From the NCBI RefSeq assembly GCF_900176535.1, contig NZ_FWXT01000001.1:1984001-2048000 (forward strand): 64,000 nt of DNA. The letters are read 5' to 3'. Both the position numbers and the translations under genes were made by a program. The stretch comes from Pedobacter africanus. GTDB lineage: Bacteria; Bacteroidota; Bacteroidia; Sphingobacteriales; Sphingobacteriaceae. The notes under the pieces are model-generated. The model was not told the origin of the DNA and searched no databases. It worked only from the letters and a program-made list of their open reading frames with translations. Of this stretch, positions 62,650 to 64,000 are shown one piece after another; position 1 is the stretch's first letter; the number at the start of each line of letters is the position of its first letter.

Positions 62650-63204
62650 ATGCAGATTACAGAAACACCTATAGCCGGACTTTTGGTGATTGAGCCTAAA
62701 GTATGGAAAGATAACCGCGGCTATTTTTATGAAAGCTATAACGCCAGAATCCTGGCCGAAGCCGGGATAACAGGCAATTTTGTACAGGACAATCAATCTT
62801 TTTCACAAAAAGGTGCTTTAAGGGGCATGCATGCGCAGAACATGCCTTTTGAACAAGGCAAACTGGTACGGGTACTAAAAGGCGCAGTGCTGGACGTTGC
62901 GGTCGACATCAGAAAAGCCTCAGCCACTTACGGGCAGCATTTCAGCATAGAGTTGAGTGGAGAGAACCACAAACAGCTATGGGTACCCCCTGGCTTTTTA
63001 CATGGTTTCCTGACCCTTGAGGATGAAACCATCTTTACTTATAAAGTAACCAATTATTACGATAAAGCTTCCGAAATTGGTGTCATGTGGAACGACCCCG
63101 ACTTGAACATCAACTGGAACAGCGGGATTTCAGGGAAAGAACTGCTTTTGTCTGAAAAAGACCTTGTGCTTTCCTCATTTAAAGATTTTAAAAGCCCGTT
63201 TTAA
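62650..63204 (+). CDS. rfbC: dTDP-4-dehydrorhamnose 3,5-epimerase
   Basis: This 184-residue cupin-type enzyme converts dTDP-4-keto-6-deoxyglucose to dTDP-4-keto-rhamnose in dTDP-L-rhamnose synthesis. The motifs are GALRGMHAQ (catalytic His region), QGKLVRVLKGAVLDVAVDIRK, WVPPGFLHGFLTL and YKVTNYYDKASEIGVMWNDPDL. The length is normal. The other rhamnose genes are not in this window. The stop codon lies inside the terminator hairpin 63187-63217. Confidence 0.93.
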   Translation: MQITETPIAGLLVIEPKVWKDNRGYFYESYNARILAEAGITGNFVQDNQSFSQKGALRGMHAQNMPFEQGKLVRVLKGAVLDVAVDIRKASATYGQHFSIELSGENHKQLWVPPGFLHGFLTLEDETIFTYKVTNYYDKASEIGVMWNDPDLNINWNSGISGKELLLSEKDLVLSSFKDFKSPF

Positions 63205-63217
63205 ACGGGCTTTTTTT
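63187..63217. terminator. Bidirectional terminator between rfbC and nagA
   Basis: AAAGCCCGTTT and AAACGGGCTTT form a strong stem with a very short loop, followed by a T-tract (63211-63217) on the plus strand and by A-rich sequence on the other side that becomes TTTT on the minus strand. It overlaps the stop codons of both convergent genes and serves both. Confidence 0.9.
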
Positions 63218-64000
63218 ATTTCGTATACACCAGGTTTCCTTTTACAATGGTAGTCTGAATAGAAATTTCCCCGTCAAAAATAACGATATCAGCTTGTTTT
63301 CCTTCAATTAAGGAGCCCCTCCGGTCTGCAACCCCCATAATTTTTGCCGGTGTGGTAGTCAGCATTTGCACAGCTTCAATCAATGGTACATGTGCCAGCT
63401 GAACCATAGTCCGCAGCAGACGATCGGTTGTAGCCACACTCCCGGCAAAGGCGCTCCTATCGGGCAGCTTGGCTACCCCATCCTCTACAATTACTTTCAT
63501 GCCGGTATGGATGTTGCCCAAGATGCTTTCGCCGGGCGGCATACCGGCGCCACGCATGGCGTCGGTGATCAGCGCTGTTCTGGACGCCCCTTTTATTTTG
63601 TAGACCAGCTGCAGCAGGGCTGCGGGCAGGTGGATCCCATCGGCAATGACCTCTACATCCATCTCATCGATCAGGTAGGCACTCTCAATCACACCGGCAT
63701 ACCGGTAAGCGTTCCGGCGGGTAACACCCGACATACAGGAATAAAGGTGCGTGGCCAGTGTATAGCCATTTTCAAATGCTTCCAATGCCTCTTCATAAAT
63801 GGCATCGGTATGCGCTATCGCCGCAATGATACCCTTGCTCCTTAAAAAACGTCCAAAGTCGATCGCCCCAGGCAGCTCCGGTGCTGCACTCCAGCGCCTG
63901 ATAATATCAGTATGCGCAAGGATAGCCTTATACTCCTCAGGGTCCGGGTTGCGGATAAAACGGGCATCCTGGGCTCCACGCTGATCTGCAGCAAAATAAG
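63216..64000 (-). CDS. nagA: N-acetylglucosamine-6-phosphate deacetylase, N-terminus beyond window edge
   Basis: The minus frame is open from the stop at 63216 to the right edge (about 260 residues), so the gene continues outside. Motifs seen are FAADQRGAQDARFI, IAAIAHTDAIYEEAL, ATHLYSCMSGVTRRN, VEVIADGIHLP, ALITDAMRGAGM and LIEGKQADIVIFD. They fit the amidohydrolase fold and metal site of NagA, which deacetylates GlcNAc-6-phosphate. An internal TTG at 63785 is not the true start. Confidence 0.9.
   Translation of the reverse strand, partial: YFAADQRGAQDARFIRNPDPEEYKAILAHTDIIRRWSAAPELPGAIDFGRFLRSKGIIAAIAHTDAIYEEALEAFENGYTLATHLYSCMSGVTRRNAYRYAGVIESAYLIDEMDVEVIADGIHLPAALLQLVYKIKGASRTALITDAMRGAGMPPGESILGNIHTGMKVIVEDGVAKLPDRSAFAGSVATTDRLLRTMVQLAHVPLIEAVQMLTTTPAKIMGVADRRGSLIEGKQADIVIFDGEISIQTTIVKGNLVYTK

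Noticed and set aside
63216..63785. nagA starting at the TTG at 63785
   Set aside because: The frame stays open to the window edge and the upstream residues match NagA, so the gene simply continues outside.
1..64000. CRISPR arrays, tRNA or rRNA genes, intact insertion sequences
   Set aside because: No regular repeat-spacer series, cloverleaf-like sequence, rRNA segment or transposase gene was found on reading through.

Overview
The window looks like chromosome from a Bacteroidota species, most likely a Sphingobacteriaceae member such as Pedobacter. This is inferred from gene content and arrangement, not from a marker gene. The signs are two ECF-sigma/FecR/SusC/SusD loci, DUF4369-TlpA thioredoxins, DUF4843 and PKD-like lipoproteins, DUF4271 and DUF4286 proteins, a GG-leader peptide of the Bacteroidota type, and -7 boxes fitting TAnnTTTG. 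No rRNA, tRNA, CRISPR array or intact insertion sequence was seen.

Layout. 1-527: edge of a membrane protein gene. 685-11188 (minus): SusCD locus 1, in the order sigma factor, FecR, SusC, SusD, DUF4369-TlpA, DPP-IV-like S9 peptidase. 11237-15504 and on to 17958 (minus): an unknown beta-barrel protein, a PAS-LuxR regulator, a small XRE/membrane pair, and a PepSY protein with a TonB siderophore receptor. 18132-19569: DUF3606, DinB and a degenerate intergenic stretch with gene relics and a large inverted repeat. 19570-25109 (minus): an unusual set made of an XRE regulator, a thioredoxin-DUF1573 lipoprotein, a peritrophin-A (CBM14)-like secreted protein, a CBM9-like secreted protein, a TonB-type barrel and a GG-leader peptide with ten cysteines. 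25128-38929 (minus): SusCD locus 2, in the order sigma, FecR, SusC, SusD, DUF4843, PKD-like lipoprotein, DUF4369-TlpA, TlpA, aspartic protease, thioredoxin.

39119-64000 is mostly housekeeping and signalling. It holds HemW and an SDR; a DUF1800/DUF1501/FGE operon; an AHSA1 protein; two tandem JmjC/cupin_8 proteins; a VWA + ChlI-type AAA pair followed by a membrane phosphoesterase and a UbiA-like protein; a two-component system in an operon with a catalytically dead S9 lipoprotein; a TPR histidine kinase; a GAF-PAS protein; a TPR lipoprotein-type protein; DUF4286; RfbC; and the edge of nagA.

How the parts may fit. Both SusCD loci pair an outer-membrane uptake complex with periplasmic oxidoreductases and a peptidase. 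This suggests import and breakdown of disulfide-containing peptides or proteins (inference). The two loci share a hairpin between fecR and susC with one compensatory base-pair change and a T-tract on the strand opposite to the operon. The most novel region is 19570-25109, where two cysteine-rich exported products lie beside a CxxC thioredoxin lipoprotein and a TonB-type barrel.
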